From: Isosphaeraceae bacterium
Lineage (GTDB): Bacteria; Planctomycetota; Planctomycetia; Isosphaerales; Isosphaeraceae
DNA: 64,000 nt
NCBI GenBank assembly: GCA_021324445.1
Contig: JAJPJC010000246.1
Location: 1 to 64,000 of the forward strand
Direction of reading: 5' to 3'
Shown: positions 27,071-34,907 of the stretch, piece by piece
Layout: the number at the start of each line of letters is the position of its first letter
Numbering within the stretch: position 1 is the first letter of the stretch
Program-made: the position numbers and the translations under genes
The notes under the pieces: model-generated
The model's database searches: none
The model's input: the letters and a program-made list of their open reading frames with translations, nothing else
Told to the model about the DNA's origin: nothing

Positions 27071-28486
27071 GTGCTGGGCGACACGAACCAGGCGAACGAA
27101 CCCGGCCTCGCGCGCCGGCTGGGGCTGGCGACGGCCACGGCGCTGGTCGTCGGCGAAGTGATCGGGGTGGGCATCTTCCTCACCCCGGCCGAAATGGCGC
27201 GGACGCTGGGCTCACCCTTCTGGCTGCTCGCCGTCTGGCTGACGATGGGCGCCAGCGCGATCGGCGGGGCCCTCTGCTTCGGCGCGCTGGCGGCCCGGTA
27301 TCCGGAAGCTGGGGGGCTCTACGTCTACCTGAGGGAGGCTTATGGGCCGCGGGCCGCCTTCCTTTATGGCTGGCTCTCGCTGCTGGTGACCGACCCGGGC
27401 CTCACGGCGATGCTCGCGGTCGGCCTGGCCAATTACGCGGCGCACCTGGCACCGCTGTCCGTCTGGCAGATGAGAGGGGTCGCCGTCGCGGCCATCGTTG
27501 CCCTGGCCGCGGTGAACATGGTGGGCATAGCGATCGGCGCGGGGGTGCTCCGCGTGCTGGCCGCCCTGAAGCTGGGCCTGCTGGGCTTCCTCGTCGTCTG
27601 GGGCTTCGCCATGGGTCGCGGCGACTGGTCGAACCTCACGCCGTTCTGGGCGCAGCGGCCGGGTTCCGAGCCGCTGGCGAAGGCCCTGGCTGGCGGCCTG
27701 ATCATGGCGTTTGTCTCGTTCGGGGGTTGGTGGGACGCCAGCAAGATCGCGGGGGAAGTCCGGGACCCGCGGCGCACGTTGCCGCGCGCGCTGATGCTGG
27801 GCGTGTCGATCGTCACGGTGGTTTACATCGCCGTCAGCCTGGTGTTCCTCTACCTGGTGCCGGCGGAGCGGATCGCCTCGGACAAGGCGTTCGCGGCGCT
27901 GGCGGGCCAGGCCCTCTTTGGACGGACCGGGGAGGTCGTCTTCGCGTCGCTCGTCATCCTGTCGGTGGCGGGGAGCTTGGCGGCGGTGTTCCTGGCCTTC
28001 CCACGCGTGTATTACGCCATGGCGCGGGATGGGTTGTTCTTCGCCAGCATCGCGGCGGTCACCCCGCGCCGGGGCACGCCCACCCGCGCGATCGCGATCC
28101 AGGCACTCCTCGCCGCCTCCCTGGCGATGACCGGCACGTTCGAGGAGATCCTCTCCTATTTCATGGCCCCGACCCTGGTCTTCCTGGCACTGACCCTCAC
28201 CGCGGTCTTCCCGCTCCGCAGCCGCTGGCGCCGGGGGGCCGAGCCCACGGACTGGGAGATCCCGGGATATCCGATCTCTCCCTGGCTGTTCCTGGTCCCG
28301 GTCCTGGCGGTGATCGCCTTGCAGATCCTGCGCAATCCCGTGCGCGCCTCGATCGGCCTGTCCGTCGTCGCGCTGGGAGTGCCGGTCTCCGCCTGGGTGC
28401 TGGCGCACCGACACACGGCCGAGACTGCTCCGCCGCTGGATCTCGCCGATCGCGAATCCGTCTCGACGATCGGCACGAACTCATGA
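27071..28486 (+). CDS. APC family amino-acid permease
   Basis: 471 residues from GTG 27071; there is no earlier in-frame ATG with a binding site. About twelve hydrophobic helices are seen. Helix 1 has the APC glycine motif VVGEVIGVGIFLTPAEMA, and helix 6 reads MAFVSFGGWWDASKIAGEVRDPRR, the conserved APC region. The substrate (amino acid or polyamine) cannot be told. The AhpD-like gene follows after about 20 bases. Confidence 0.88.
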   Translation: MLGDTNQANEPGLARRLGLATATALVVGEVIGVGIFLTPAEMARTLGSPFWLLAVWLTMGASAIGGALCFGALAARYPEAGGLYVYLREAYGPRAAFLYGWLSLLVTDPGLTAMLAVGLANYAAHLAPLSVWQMRGVAVAAIVALAAVNMVGIAIGAGVLRVLAALKLGLLGFLVVWGFAMGRGDWSNLTPFWAQRPGSEPLAKALAGGLIMAFVSFGGWWDASKIAGEVRDPRRTLPRALMLGVSIVTVVYIAVSLVFLYLVPAERIASDKAFAALAGQALFGRTGEVVFASLVILSVAGSLAAVFLAFPRVYYAMARDGLFFASIAAVTPRRGTPTRAIAIQALLAASLAMTGTFEEILSYFMAPTLVFLALTLTAVFPLRSRWRRGAEPTDWEIPGYPISPWLFLVPVLAVIALQILRNPVRASIGLSVVALGVPVSAWVLAHRHTAETAPPLDLADRESVSTIGTNS

Positions 28487-28507
28487 ACTCGAAACAAGGA
28501 GCCCTCC

Positions 28508-29074
28508 ATGGCCTGGATTCGAACGACTCCTCTCGAAGGCGAGGCTGATGCGGTACACAAGGCGATGACCGACCAGAAAAAGCTGTATCCTCGGGAATAC
28601 GAGCAGCCGGTCCAGGAGCTCGATCACGGCGTGCCCGGGATCGTCGCCTCCCACGCGCTGATCCCCCAGGCGCTCTATCATGCGTTCGGCACCTTCGGTT
28701 CCTTGATGCAACCCGAGTTGCCGCTGGAGCGCCGCCAGCACGAGATGATCGCCTTGATGGTCTCGCACACCAACCGGTGCCATTACTGAATTGTCTCGCA
28801 CGCAGAGTTTCTGCGTCGGGTCACCCTGGATGAGGCCCTCATCCAGGCGTTGCGTGAAGATTACACGACGGCTCCGATCAGCAATCAGGACCGGGTGATG
28901 ATCGATTACGTGATCAAGCTCACCAAGGACGCCACCAAGGTCTCGCCCGCCGACCACGAGCGGCTGCGCGGCGCCGGCTTCGACGACCGCGCCATCCTCC
29001 AGATCACCCTGATCGCAGCCTGGTTCAATTACATCAACCGCGTCGCCGACGCGCTGGGCGTCGGGCGGTCATGA
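28508..29074 (+). CDS. AhpD-like/CMD peroxidase-related protein with in-frame TGA (candidate selenoprotein)
   Basis: Reading from ATG 28508 (AAGGAG upstream), one frame is open to 29074 except for a single TGA at 28787-28789. Read through, it gives 188 residues of the carboxymuconolactone decarboxylase/AhpD-like peroxidase-related family on both sides of the stop. The TGA falls at residue 94 in TNRC-HY-(TGA)-IVSH, exactly where the second Cys of the family CxxC redox motif sits. This suggests selenocysteine in a CxxU centre. A hairpin suitable for SECIS follows at once. The alternative is a TGC/TGT to TGA mutation or a base-call error; the undamaged downstream half argues against an old pseudogene. 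Confidence 0.75.
28795..28820 (+). promoter_or_regulatory. bacterial SECIS-like hairpin after the in-frame TGA
   Basis: Stem of 7 bp (ACGCAGA with TCTGCGT, loop GTT) extended by 4 bp (CTCG with CGGG, one G-U) across a single bulged C at 28799. The apical loop begins 18 bases after the TGA and its first base is G. Known bacterial SECIS elements sit just downstream of UGA, with the loop about 16-37 bases away and a G in the first two loop positions. The match is structural and by eye. Confidence 0.55.
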
Positions 29075-29351
29075 GCCGTGGGGCGCCCGCTGCGCGGGCT
29101 CCAGTGGTCAGTGGTCAGGAAGGCTCAGAGGAACCCGACTGCTTGACCCCTTCAAACGAAACTGCGGAATATGACGGCCATGACGGTTGGCGGTTCCGTC
29201 CCCGGCTTCCGATCAGCGAAAAGCCTTCGGTCAGCGCGGCCGAATGGACGATCAAAGAAAACCGATTGACTGCCTGCCTCCCGTGGTGATACTATACTGG
29301 TATTCACATTGTCGGTGGGATTGCGTACGGCCTTTTCGGGAGGAGCAGGCG
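29075..29351 (+). promoter_or_regulatory. intergenic with candidate promoter
   Basis: Contains short repeated words (CAGTGGTCAGTGGTCAG near 29101) and, at its right end, TTGACT (29267-29272) with TACTAT (29291-29296) at an 18-base spacing, a good sigma-70-like promoter for the following two-gene unit. The surrounding TGATACTATACTGGTATTC is unusually AT-rich for the window. Confidence 0.5.
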
Positions 29352-29648
29352 ATGGATGAAGTCACCTACTATCCTGAGGTTCGCTGTGAAGTCCAAGAGG
29401 TCGTGCCTCCCCTGGACCGGATCGCAGAACTCAGAGACGTCGATGGTCGTTTGCATCAGATCAATGTTCCCAGGAGCATGATCCGGCGGCATGGGTCTGA
29501 GCCTTATCTTCCCGTGGGAATCGTCAAGATCGATCGGCGCAAGCGGCTCGCGCTCATCGAGTTCCCCGTCGAGTCCGGTCAAGGCACCAACCGGGCTTGG
29601 GTGGGATTCGGCGCGCTCTGGCATGAGATCGAACCGGTGACGGCATGA
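29352..29648 (+). CDS. hypothetical protein upstream of the deaminase gene
   Basis: 98 residues from ATG 29352 with GGAGGAGC upstream. The sequence (MDEVTYYPEVRCEVQEVVPPLDRIAELRDVDGRLHQINVPRSMIRR...) looks like a small beta-rich protein; I do not recognise it. It overlaps the deaminase start by four bases (ATGA), so the two were probably translated together. Confidence 0.65.
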   Translation: MDEVTYYPEVRCEVQEVVPPLDRIAELRDVDGRLHQINVPRSMIRRHGSEPYLPVGIVKIDRRKRLALIEFPVESGQGTNRAWVGFGALWHEIEPVTA

Positions 29649-30253
29649 TCCTCAGCGACCGAGAAATCAGGGCTGCGATCGAGCAGGGCCAGATCGTGAT
29701 CCGGCCCAATCCAGACCCGCGACACTGGACATCGACAGCCATTGATTTAACCTTGGATAGTAACATCAGAAAATAGAAATTCTTAAGGAGCTTGCCGACC
29801 GGTCAACCCGGGTCGATCCGCCCGCACGCCGACGGGTTCGACATCAAGGAGCTGATTTATAGCGATAACTACACGGAGAGGGTGCTGATCGGCCCGCAGG
29901 GCTACGACCTACCACCGAAGTCCTTCATCCTAGGCTTCACGGAGCAGCGCGTCTATTTGCCCCTGCGCTCTCGGGTTGCGGCGCGAGTCGAGGGAAAGAG
30001 CAGCCTGGCACGACTGGGAATAGGCATCCATGTGACGGCGCCCACGATCCATGCCGGGTTCGGCCGGATCGGCGAGAACGAGGCAGAGGAGCAAGGCTCT
30101 CCGATCCAGCTCGAGATCTTCAATCTTGGCGATCTGACGGTGACTCTTGACCAAGGGATGGCGATCTGTCAGTTGATTCTCGAGGAGGTTCGCGAGACGC
30201 CTGACAAAGGTTATATTGGTAAATTCTCAGATCAACTTAAATTTGCATCTTGA
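29645..30253 (+). pseudogene. dCTP deaminase family gene with an in-frame TAG
   Basis: ATG 29645 starts MILSDREIRAAIEQGQIVI, the standard dCTP deaminase N-terminus, and a TAG stops it at 29774-29776. The same frame continues to 30253 with the rest of the family fold: PKSFILGFTEQRVYLP, RVEGKSSLARLGI, the HVTAPTIHAGF region and IQLEIFN, which holds the expected catalytic Glu. TGG to TAG is a one-base explanation. Apart from the stop the gene looks intact (202 codons). It is a fresh pseudogene, a sequencing error, or a gene needing amber readthrough; the first two are more likely. Confidence 0.75.
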
Positions 30254-30774
30254 GAATCATTCGGAATGTTCCCGGCGGTCCCGTCGCTCCGAGCCTTGAA
30301 ACCGCGCCGGGCAAGAGAAACCCCAGCCCAGTGGCCGGGGTTTGGTGGAACCCATTGAAGGGTTCATTTCCTAGGGCTTTTTCACGCCTCTGGAAATGCC
30401 GCAACGGGCAAAGCCCGCTTCAGGGGCCGCCGGACTTACACCGGGTTCTAGCCCGGCCGCCGAGTATCCCCGACGCTTCTGCCGCCGAAACGGCGCGACG
30501 TTCCGCGAAAGTGAACGTGTGCTCTGACGTCGTTCCTGGCTCGCGCTAGGCCCGACGGGAGCCTATGCAACTACCTTAAGAAGCTGCCAGAGCAGCTTCA
30601 TCGGACACCTCCTTTCACCGGGCCGGACACAATCGCCCGACAGGATGCATTCGTCGTACCCGGCACTTTATTGAGAAAGAACGCGAACATAACGACCGGA
30701 GGAACCGAGTCGCTTGACCGTCGTTGATCTGCGCAGGAGACTGACCACTAACCACTGGATCTAGGAGCCCACCC
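30254..30774. other. non-coding stretch with a row of hairpins
   Basis: No gene is convincing here. Strong hairpins follow each other: 30318-30343 (AAACCCC with GGGGTTT), 30348-30365 (GAACCC with GGGTTC), 30405-30417 (CGGGC with GCCCG), 30441-30456 (CCGGG with CCCGG, 6-base loop) and 30580-30599 (GAAGCTG with CAGCTTC). A CTTTTT tract at 30377-30382 follows the second one, so the first part may terminate the deaminase transcript. The rest could be a structured RNA or a leader for the lipoprotein gene. Confidence 0.4.
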
Positions 30775-31041
30775 ATGACGATCAAGTTGAAGAGCCTGCT
30801 GGCATCGCTGGTACTTGTCGCCGGCTGCGGCACGGAGGAATTGGCACCGACCTCGGCCCCGACGAGCCCGTTGCCCAACGCCGGACCCTCCCGGCCGGCG
30901 CCGCCGCCACCGCAGCCAAACAAGGAGGAAACCGGGACGACCTCCCAGGTCGAGACGGACCTGAAGAAGGACCTGGGCTCCCCGGTCATCAAGCCAGATG
31001 CGGTCTCCCCACCTGCCGCCGAACCGAAGAAACAACCGTAG
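30775..31041 (+). CDS. small lipoprotein
   Basis: 88 residues from ATG 30775 (TAGGAG upstream). MTIKLKSLLASLVLVAGCG is a lipoprotein signal with the lipobox LVAGC; Cys18 would be lipidated. The mature part is Pro-rich and unstructured with a charged C-terminus. Function unknown; it may link membrane and envelope components. Confidence 0.7.
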   Translation: MTIKLKSLLASLVLVAGCGTEELAPTSAPTSPLPNAGPSRPAPPPPQPNKEETGTTSQVETDLKKDLGSPVIKPDAVSPPAAEPKKQP

Positions 31042-31055
31042 CGGCTGGGTCTACG

Positions 31056-31070
31056 GACGCCTCAGGCGTC
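31056..31070. terminator. hairpin between convergent lipoprotein and VOC genes
   Basis: GACGCC and GGCGTC around TCA, overlapping the end of the VOC gene. It has no T-tract, so terminator function is tentative. Confidence 0.35.
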
Positions 31071-31454
31071 GGTCCTCGGCTCGTGATGGTCGTCTTCGAC
31101 GACTTCGAAGACGTATCCGTTGGGATCGCGGAAGAAGAACCGCTGGAACGGCGTGTCGCGCAGGGGGTCGATGAGCGTGGCGCCCCGGGCCTGCAACCGG
31201 GTCTTGAGCCCGGGGAACTCGGCGCGGGGGAACGTGACGGCGATATGCCGGCCGAACTCCTGTTCGAACGGCGAGGGCTCGAACTCGGGATCCTCGACCA
31301 GGTGCAGCTCGACCCCCGGCGCGATCGTCAGCCAGGCCGCCGGCCGGCCGATGTTGCCGGGCCGGGCCACCGGGAGCCAGCCCATCGCCTCCTCGAAGAA
31401 CGCCGATGACCGCCGCACGTCGCGGGTCGCCAGCGTGATGTGTGCCAGTGCCAT
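31062..31454 (-). CDS. VOC/glyoxalase-fold protein
   Basis: 130 residues from ATG 31454; the frame extends to 31568 but the fold starts at MALAHITLATRDVRRSSAFFEEAMGW. Two beta-alpha-beta-beta-beta units are visible, with HIAVTFPRAEF and the closing FFFRDPNGYVFEVVED typical of glyoxalase/dioxygenase-like VOC proteins. Candidate metal ligands are His6 and the Glu near the end. The substrate is unknown. It is divergent from the DUF1553 gene. Confidence 0.8.
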   Translation of the reverse strand: MALAHITLATRDVRRSSAFFEEAMGWLPVARPGNIGRPAAWLTIAPGVELHLVEDPEFEPSPFEQEFGRHIAVTFPRAEFPGLKTRLQARGATLIDPLRDTPFQRFFFRDPNGYVFEVVEDDHHEPRTDA

Positions 31455-31566
31455 CGAACCGACCCTCACCCCTGGACCACTCGGGTTGTGAACTCGCCCG
31501 GAATCCCCCCATAATATCCGAGAGATGCGATGAGATGGCAGCGCGTCGCGGGGAGTGATCACCATC

Positions 31567-34056
31567 ATGATCCGGATCCTGGTGAGCGTCGGAGGGAAGC
31601 AGGGACTCGGTCCGACCCTGGCGGCCGCGGTCCTGCTGGTGGCCAGCCTGGCGGCGACCGTCCGGGCGCGCGATGCGGAGCCCGATCCGGCTCAGCCGAC
31701 CCTGGAGCGCGACGTCCTGCCGCTGCTGAAGGCGCGGTGTGTCAAGTGTCATGGGCCGATCAAGCCCAAGGGGAAGCTCAACCTGAGCAACGCGCGGTCG
31801 ATGGCGCGGGGCGGGTCGAGCGGGCCAATCCTCGAACCGGGCAAGCCCGAGGAGTCCACGCTCTGGGACCTGGTCTCCAGCGATGAGATGCCGCCGAAGC
31901 CGGAGGATCCGCTCTCGGCCGGTGAGAAACAGACCCTGCGCCGATGGATCGAGCAGGGGGCCGCGGGCTTGCCCAGTCCCGCTCAGGTTGCGAGCAATCG
32001 GCCCGAGGCCGACCACTGGGCATTCGCGCCGTCGGCTCGCCCGGCGCCTCCCCCGGTGCGCGACGCGCGACCGATTCGCACACCCGTCGATCGCTTCATC
32101 CAGCAGGCACTCGAAGGCCGGGGGTTGACTCTCGGCCCCGTCGCCGATCGCGCGACCCTGATCCGCCGTCTCAGCTTCGACCTCACCGGCCTTCCCCCGA
32201 CACCTGGCGAGATCGTGGCCTTCCTCGACGATGACCGCCCGGATGCCTATGTCCACCTGGTCGATCGCCTGCTGGCCTCGCCCCGGTATGGCGAGCGTTG
32301 GGGGAAGCACTGGCTCGACGCCTCGGGATACGCCGACTCCAACGGATACTTCAGCGCGGATACCGACCGTCCGCTGGCTTATCGCTATCGCGACTACGTC
32401 ATCCGGGCGTTCAACCTCGACCGGCCGCTGGACCAGATCGTCCGCGAGCAGCTCGCTGGCGATGAGCTGGCCGGACCTCGTCGCGGACCGGGCACGCCGC
32501 CGGCGGTGATCGAGCAACTGGTCGCGACCCACTTCTTGCGCAACAGCCAGGACGGCACGGGTGAAAGCGACGGCAACCCGGATGAGGTCCGCGCCGACAA
32601 GTACGCCGTCCTCGAGGGGACGATCCAGATCATCGGCTCGTCGCTGCTGGGGCTGACGCTCCAGTGTGCCAGGTGCCATGACCACAAGTTCGAGCCGATC
32701 ACGCAGAAAGAATACTACCAGCTTCAGGCGATCCTCTATCCGGCGTTCAACCTGGAGCACTGGCTCAAGCCGAACGACCGGTTCGTGGTCGCCGGGCCGC
32801 GCGACGAGCTGTTGCGCTGGGAAGCGCACGACAAGGCGATCGACGCGGAGATCGCGGCGCTGAAGCGGACATTCGCCTCTGGTCCGGAGGCGGTGAGGAA
32901 GCAGAAGGAAGCGGCGCTCGAGCCGGTGATCAAAGCCATCGAAGGCCCGCGGCGGCCGAACCCGGGGCGGATCGCGTGGGTCGGCGACGTGTCGGGGGAG
33001 CCGGCGGAGGTCCCCCTGTTGCTCCGGGGCAACCCCGCGACCCCCGGGCCGAAGATCGGGCCGGGCGTGCCGGCGTTCTTGACCGACCCGGACAACCGCT
33101 ACCAGCCGGAGCCGCCCTGGGCCGGCTCGAGCTCGACCGGGCGGCGCCTGGCCCTGGCACGCTGGTTGACCCGGCCGGGCTCGCGGCCGGCGGCCCTGCT
33201 GGCGCGGGTGCTGGCCAACCGGATCTGGCAGCACCATTTCGGCACGGGCCTGGCGGCCACCTCCGACAACCTGGGCTATACCGGCACGCCGCCGACGCAC
33301 CCCGGGCTCCTCGAGTTCCTGGCCGACGAGCTGGTCCGATCGGGCTGGAGCGCCAAGGCGCTGCACCGCCTGATCGTCACATCGACGGTTTATTGCCAGT
33401 CGAGCGCACCGCGCCCAGAGGCCGCGCGCCTGGATCCCGACAACCGGCTGCTGGCCCGCTACCCGCTCCGCCGGCTCGACGCCGAATCGATCCGCGATGC
33501 GATGCTCGCCGCTGCCGGCGAGCTGGAGGACCGTCCGGGCGGGCCGTACATTCCGACCGAGCACGCCGATTCGGGCGAGGTCGTCGTCCCGGAATCGACC
33601 CCCGGCGCGCACCGACGCTCGGTCTATCTCCAGCAGCGCCGCACTCAAATCGCCAGCCTCCTCGATGTCTTCGACGCGCCCTCGATCGTCACCACCTGCA
33701 CGCGGCGGCTCCCCTCCACCATCCCTCTCCAGTCGCTGAGCCTGCTCAACTCCGACTTCGTCGTGGCCCGCGCCCGGATGCTCGCCCAGCGGATCGAGCG
33801 CGATTGCCAGGGCCCGGGGACCGCCGAGTGCTGCACCGGCGGTCAAACGGACGACGGCGACGCCCGCGTCGCGCGGGCCTTCCTCCTGGTCACCGGGCGC
33901 GCGCCCAGCCGGGAAGAGCGCGACGCGACCCGGCGTTTCCTCGAGACCCAGCCCAGCCGATACCCCACCCTGCCCTACGCCGAATCCCGCCGCCGCGCCT
34001 GGGCCGACTTCTGCCAGATGCTGCTGGCCAGCGATGCCTTCCTCTATGTCGAGTAA
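31567..34056 (+). CDS. PSCyt1-DUF1549-DUF1553 protein
   Basis: 829 residues from ATG 31567 (31555 also possible). After a signal peptide comes a cytochrome-c-like PSCyt1 domain with the haem motif CVKCH, then DUF1549 (RLSFDLTGLPPTP...RYGERWGKHWLDASGYADSNGY) and DUF1553 (LARVLANRIWQHHFGTGL...LHRLIVTSTVYCQSSA). A second Cys pair (CARCHDH) resembles another haem or metal site. Such proteins are hallmarks of planctomycetes and usually sit immediately upstream of a DUF1501 gene. Here a RAYT with REPs lies between them. Its last codons are part of a 44-base tandem duplication. Confidence 0.92.
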   Translation: MIRILVSVGGKQGLGPTLAAAVLLVASLAATVRARDAEPDPAQPTLERDVLPLLKARCVKCHGPIKPKGKLNLSNARSMARGGSSGPILEPGKPEESTLWDLVSSDEMPPKPEDPLSAGEKQTLRRWIEQGAAGLPSPAQVASNRPEADHWAFAPSARPAPPPVRDARPIRTPVDRFIQQALEGRGLTLGPVADRATLIRRLSFDLTGLPPTPGEIVAFLDDDRPDAYVHLVDRLLASPRYGERWGKHWLDASGYADSNGYFSADTDRPLAYRYRDYVIRAFNLDRPLDQIVREQLAGDELAGPRRGPGTPPAVIEQLVATHFLRNSQDGTGESDGNPDEVRADKYAVLEGTIQIIGSSLLGLTLQCARCHDHKFEPITQKEYYQLQAILYPAFNLEHWLKPNDRFVVAGPRDELLRWEAHDKAIDAEIAALKRTFASGPEAVRKQKEAALEPVIKAIEGPRRPNPGRIAWVGDVSGEPAEVPLLLRGNPATPGPKIGPGVPAFLTDPDNRYQPEPPWAGSSSTGRRLALARWLTRPGSRPAALLARVLANRIWQHHFGTGLAATSDNLGYTGTPPTHPGLLEFLADELVRSGWSAKALHRLIVTSTVYCQSSAPRPEAARLDPDNRLLARYPLRRLDAESIRDAMLAAAGELEDRPGGPYIPTEHADSGEVVVPESTPGAHRRSVYLQQRRTQIASLLDVFDAPSIVTTCTRRLPSTIPLQSLSLLNSDFVVARARMLAQRIERDCQGPGTAECCTGGQTDDGDARVARAFLLVTGRAPSREERDATRRFLETQPSRYPTLPYAESRRRAWADFCQMLLASDAFLYVE

Positions 34057-34129
34057 CGTAGGTCAGGCTTTAGCCTGACGGTTCTCTCTATGTCGAGTAA
34101 CGTAGGTCAGGCTTTAGCCTGACGGTTCT
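34042..34129. repeat. 44-base tandem duplication containing a REP (loop TTTA)
   Basis: Bases 34042-34085 are repeated exactly at 34086-34129. Each unit contains the last codons and stop of the DUF1553 gene, then GTAG and the palindrome GTCAGGCTTTAGCCTGAC (34062-34079 and 34106-34123). The upstream gene end has thus been copied together with the REP. The RAYT start codon follows two bases after the second unit. Confidence 0.95.
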
Positions 34130-34130
34130 T

Positions 34131-34826
34131 ATGTCTGACGCAAACTCGAACAAAAGCGAGTGGTTCATGACCATCAGGCCGAGTTACACGCGACATCTTC
34201 CCCACCAGATCCCGGAGGGTTTTCCCCTCTTCCTGACCTGGAATCTCAAGGGGGCGATGCCTCGGGCGGTGATCGCGCAATTGGTGCAGGAGCGGCAACG
34301 CCTGGAGAAGCAAGCACCTCGCCCGGGAGAGACGATCGCGCAACGGCGAGCTCGCGAGTACAAGATCGTCTTTGCGATGGCCGACCGATTCCTCGACCAA
34401 GCGACTGATGGGCCCATGCACCTGAAGGATCCGGGGGCGGCCAGGATCGTCGAGAACGCGATACTCTCAGGGGCTGGAGCCAAGTATGATTTGTTCGCCT
34501 GGTGTGTCATGCCCAGCCACGTGCATGTCTTGCTCACGCCCCACGGGGAGCTATCGAAGGTGACTCAGCAAATCAAAGGTTCGACCGCCTACCAGATCAA
34601 TGCGCTCCAGCATGCCCGGGGCCGAGTCTTCTGGCCGGATGAATCGTATGACCACTGGTCCCGCGACGAGACGGAGATGCACCGCATCATCGACGACATC
34701 GAGAACAACCCGGTTGCTGCTGAACTCTGCCAACGCCCCGAGGAGTGGCCGTGGTCGTCGGCGCGCTACCGATTCGACTGGCCACTCGGAGAAGCGTATA
34801 AGCCCGTAGGTCAGGCTTCAGCCTGA
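34131..34826 (+). CDS. REP-associated tyrosine transposase (RAYT, TnpA-REP)
   Basis: 231 residues; Y1 family HUH nuclease. The HUH motif is H130-V-H132 in MPSHVHVLLTP, and the likely catalytic tyrosine is Y173 in FWPDESYDHW; helix QIKGSTAYQINALQ leads into it. The tail NNPVAAELCQRPEEWPWSSA is characteristic of RAYTs. Start ATG 34131 is two bases from a REP; ATG 34167 is an alternative. The stop TGA (34824-34826) lies inside the 3' arm of the first right-hand REP, so the last residues (VGQASA) are encoded by the palindrome. It should nick single-stranded REP hairpins at the GTAG foot. Confidence 0.9.
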   Translation: MSDANSNKSEWFMTIRPSYTRHLPHQIPEGFPLFLTWNLKGAMPRAVIAQLVQERQRLEKQAPRPGETIAQRRAREYKIVFAMADRFLDQATDGPMHLKDPGAARIVENAILSGAGAKYDLFAWCVMPSHVHVLLTPHGELSKVTQQIKGSTAYQINALQHARGRVFWPDESYDHWSRDETEMHRIIDDIENNPVAAELCQRPEEWPWSSARYRFDWPLGEAYKPVGQASA

Positions 34827-34894
34827 CGTTCCTTGTCACATGACCGTCAGGCTGAAGCCTGACCTACGAACCGTCAGGCTGAAGCCCGACCTAC
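34806..34894. repeat. three REP units, loop TTCA
   Basis: GTAG plus GTCAGGCTTCAGCCTGAC (34810-34827), then two inverted units with complementary loop TGAA (34846-34863 and 34873-34890), each followed by CTAC. The third has one stem mismatch (GCCCGAC). The first overlaps the RAYT stop codon. Confidence 0.95.
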
Positions 34895-34907
34895 TTGAGC
34901 GACTCCA

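Larger units (their letters stand above)
34058..34894 (+). mobile_element. RAYT/REP element
   Basis: A single RAYT gene lies between two direct REPs on the left and one direct plus two inverted REPs on the right. All five share the stem GTCAGGC and the GTAG foot. The left ones have loop TTTA and the right ones TTCA. The element separates a DUF1553/DUF1501 gene pair that is normally contiguous. RAYTs are domesticated relatives of IS200/IS605 Y1 transposases that act on REP sequences. Confidence 0.85.

Noticed and set aside
29645-30253. Pyrrolysine-type readthrough of the TAG
   Set aside because: No reason to expect pyrrolysine machinery here; the position is not a known Pyl site and a single TGG to TAG change explains it.
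30430-30470. Possible tRNA or tmRNA T-arm (CCGGG-TTCTAGC-CCGG)
   Set aside because: No matching acceptor stem or anticodon arm can be built at the right distance, and the loop lacks the purine expected after TTC.
30250-30549. A 99-codon plus-strand open frame after the deaminase
   Set aside because: It runs through four hairpins and has no binding site or recognisable sequence.
31051-33846. A 931-codon minus-strand open frame opposite DUF1549/DUF1553
   Set aside because: The plus strand carries clear CxxCH, DUF1549 and DUF1553 motifs; the antisense frame has no recognisable domain and ends in the VOC gene in another frame.
34131-34826. Full IS200/IS605 insertion sequence
   Set aside because: No TnpB gene or typical IS ends; the features match a RAYT with REPs.
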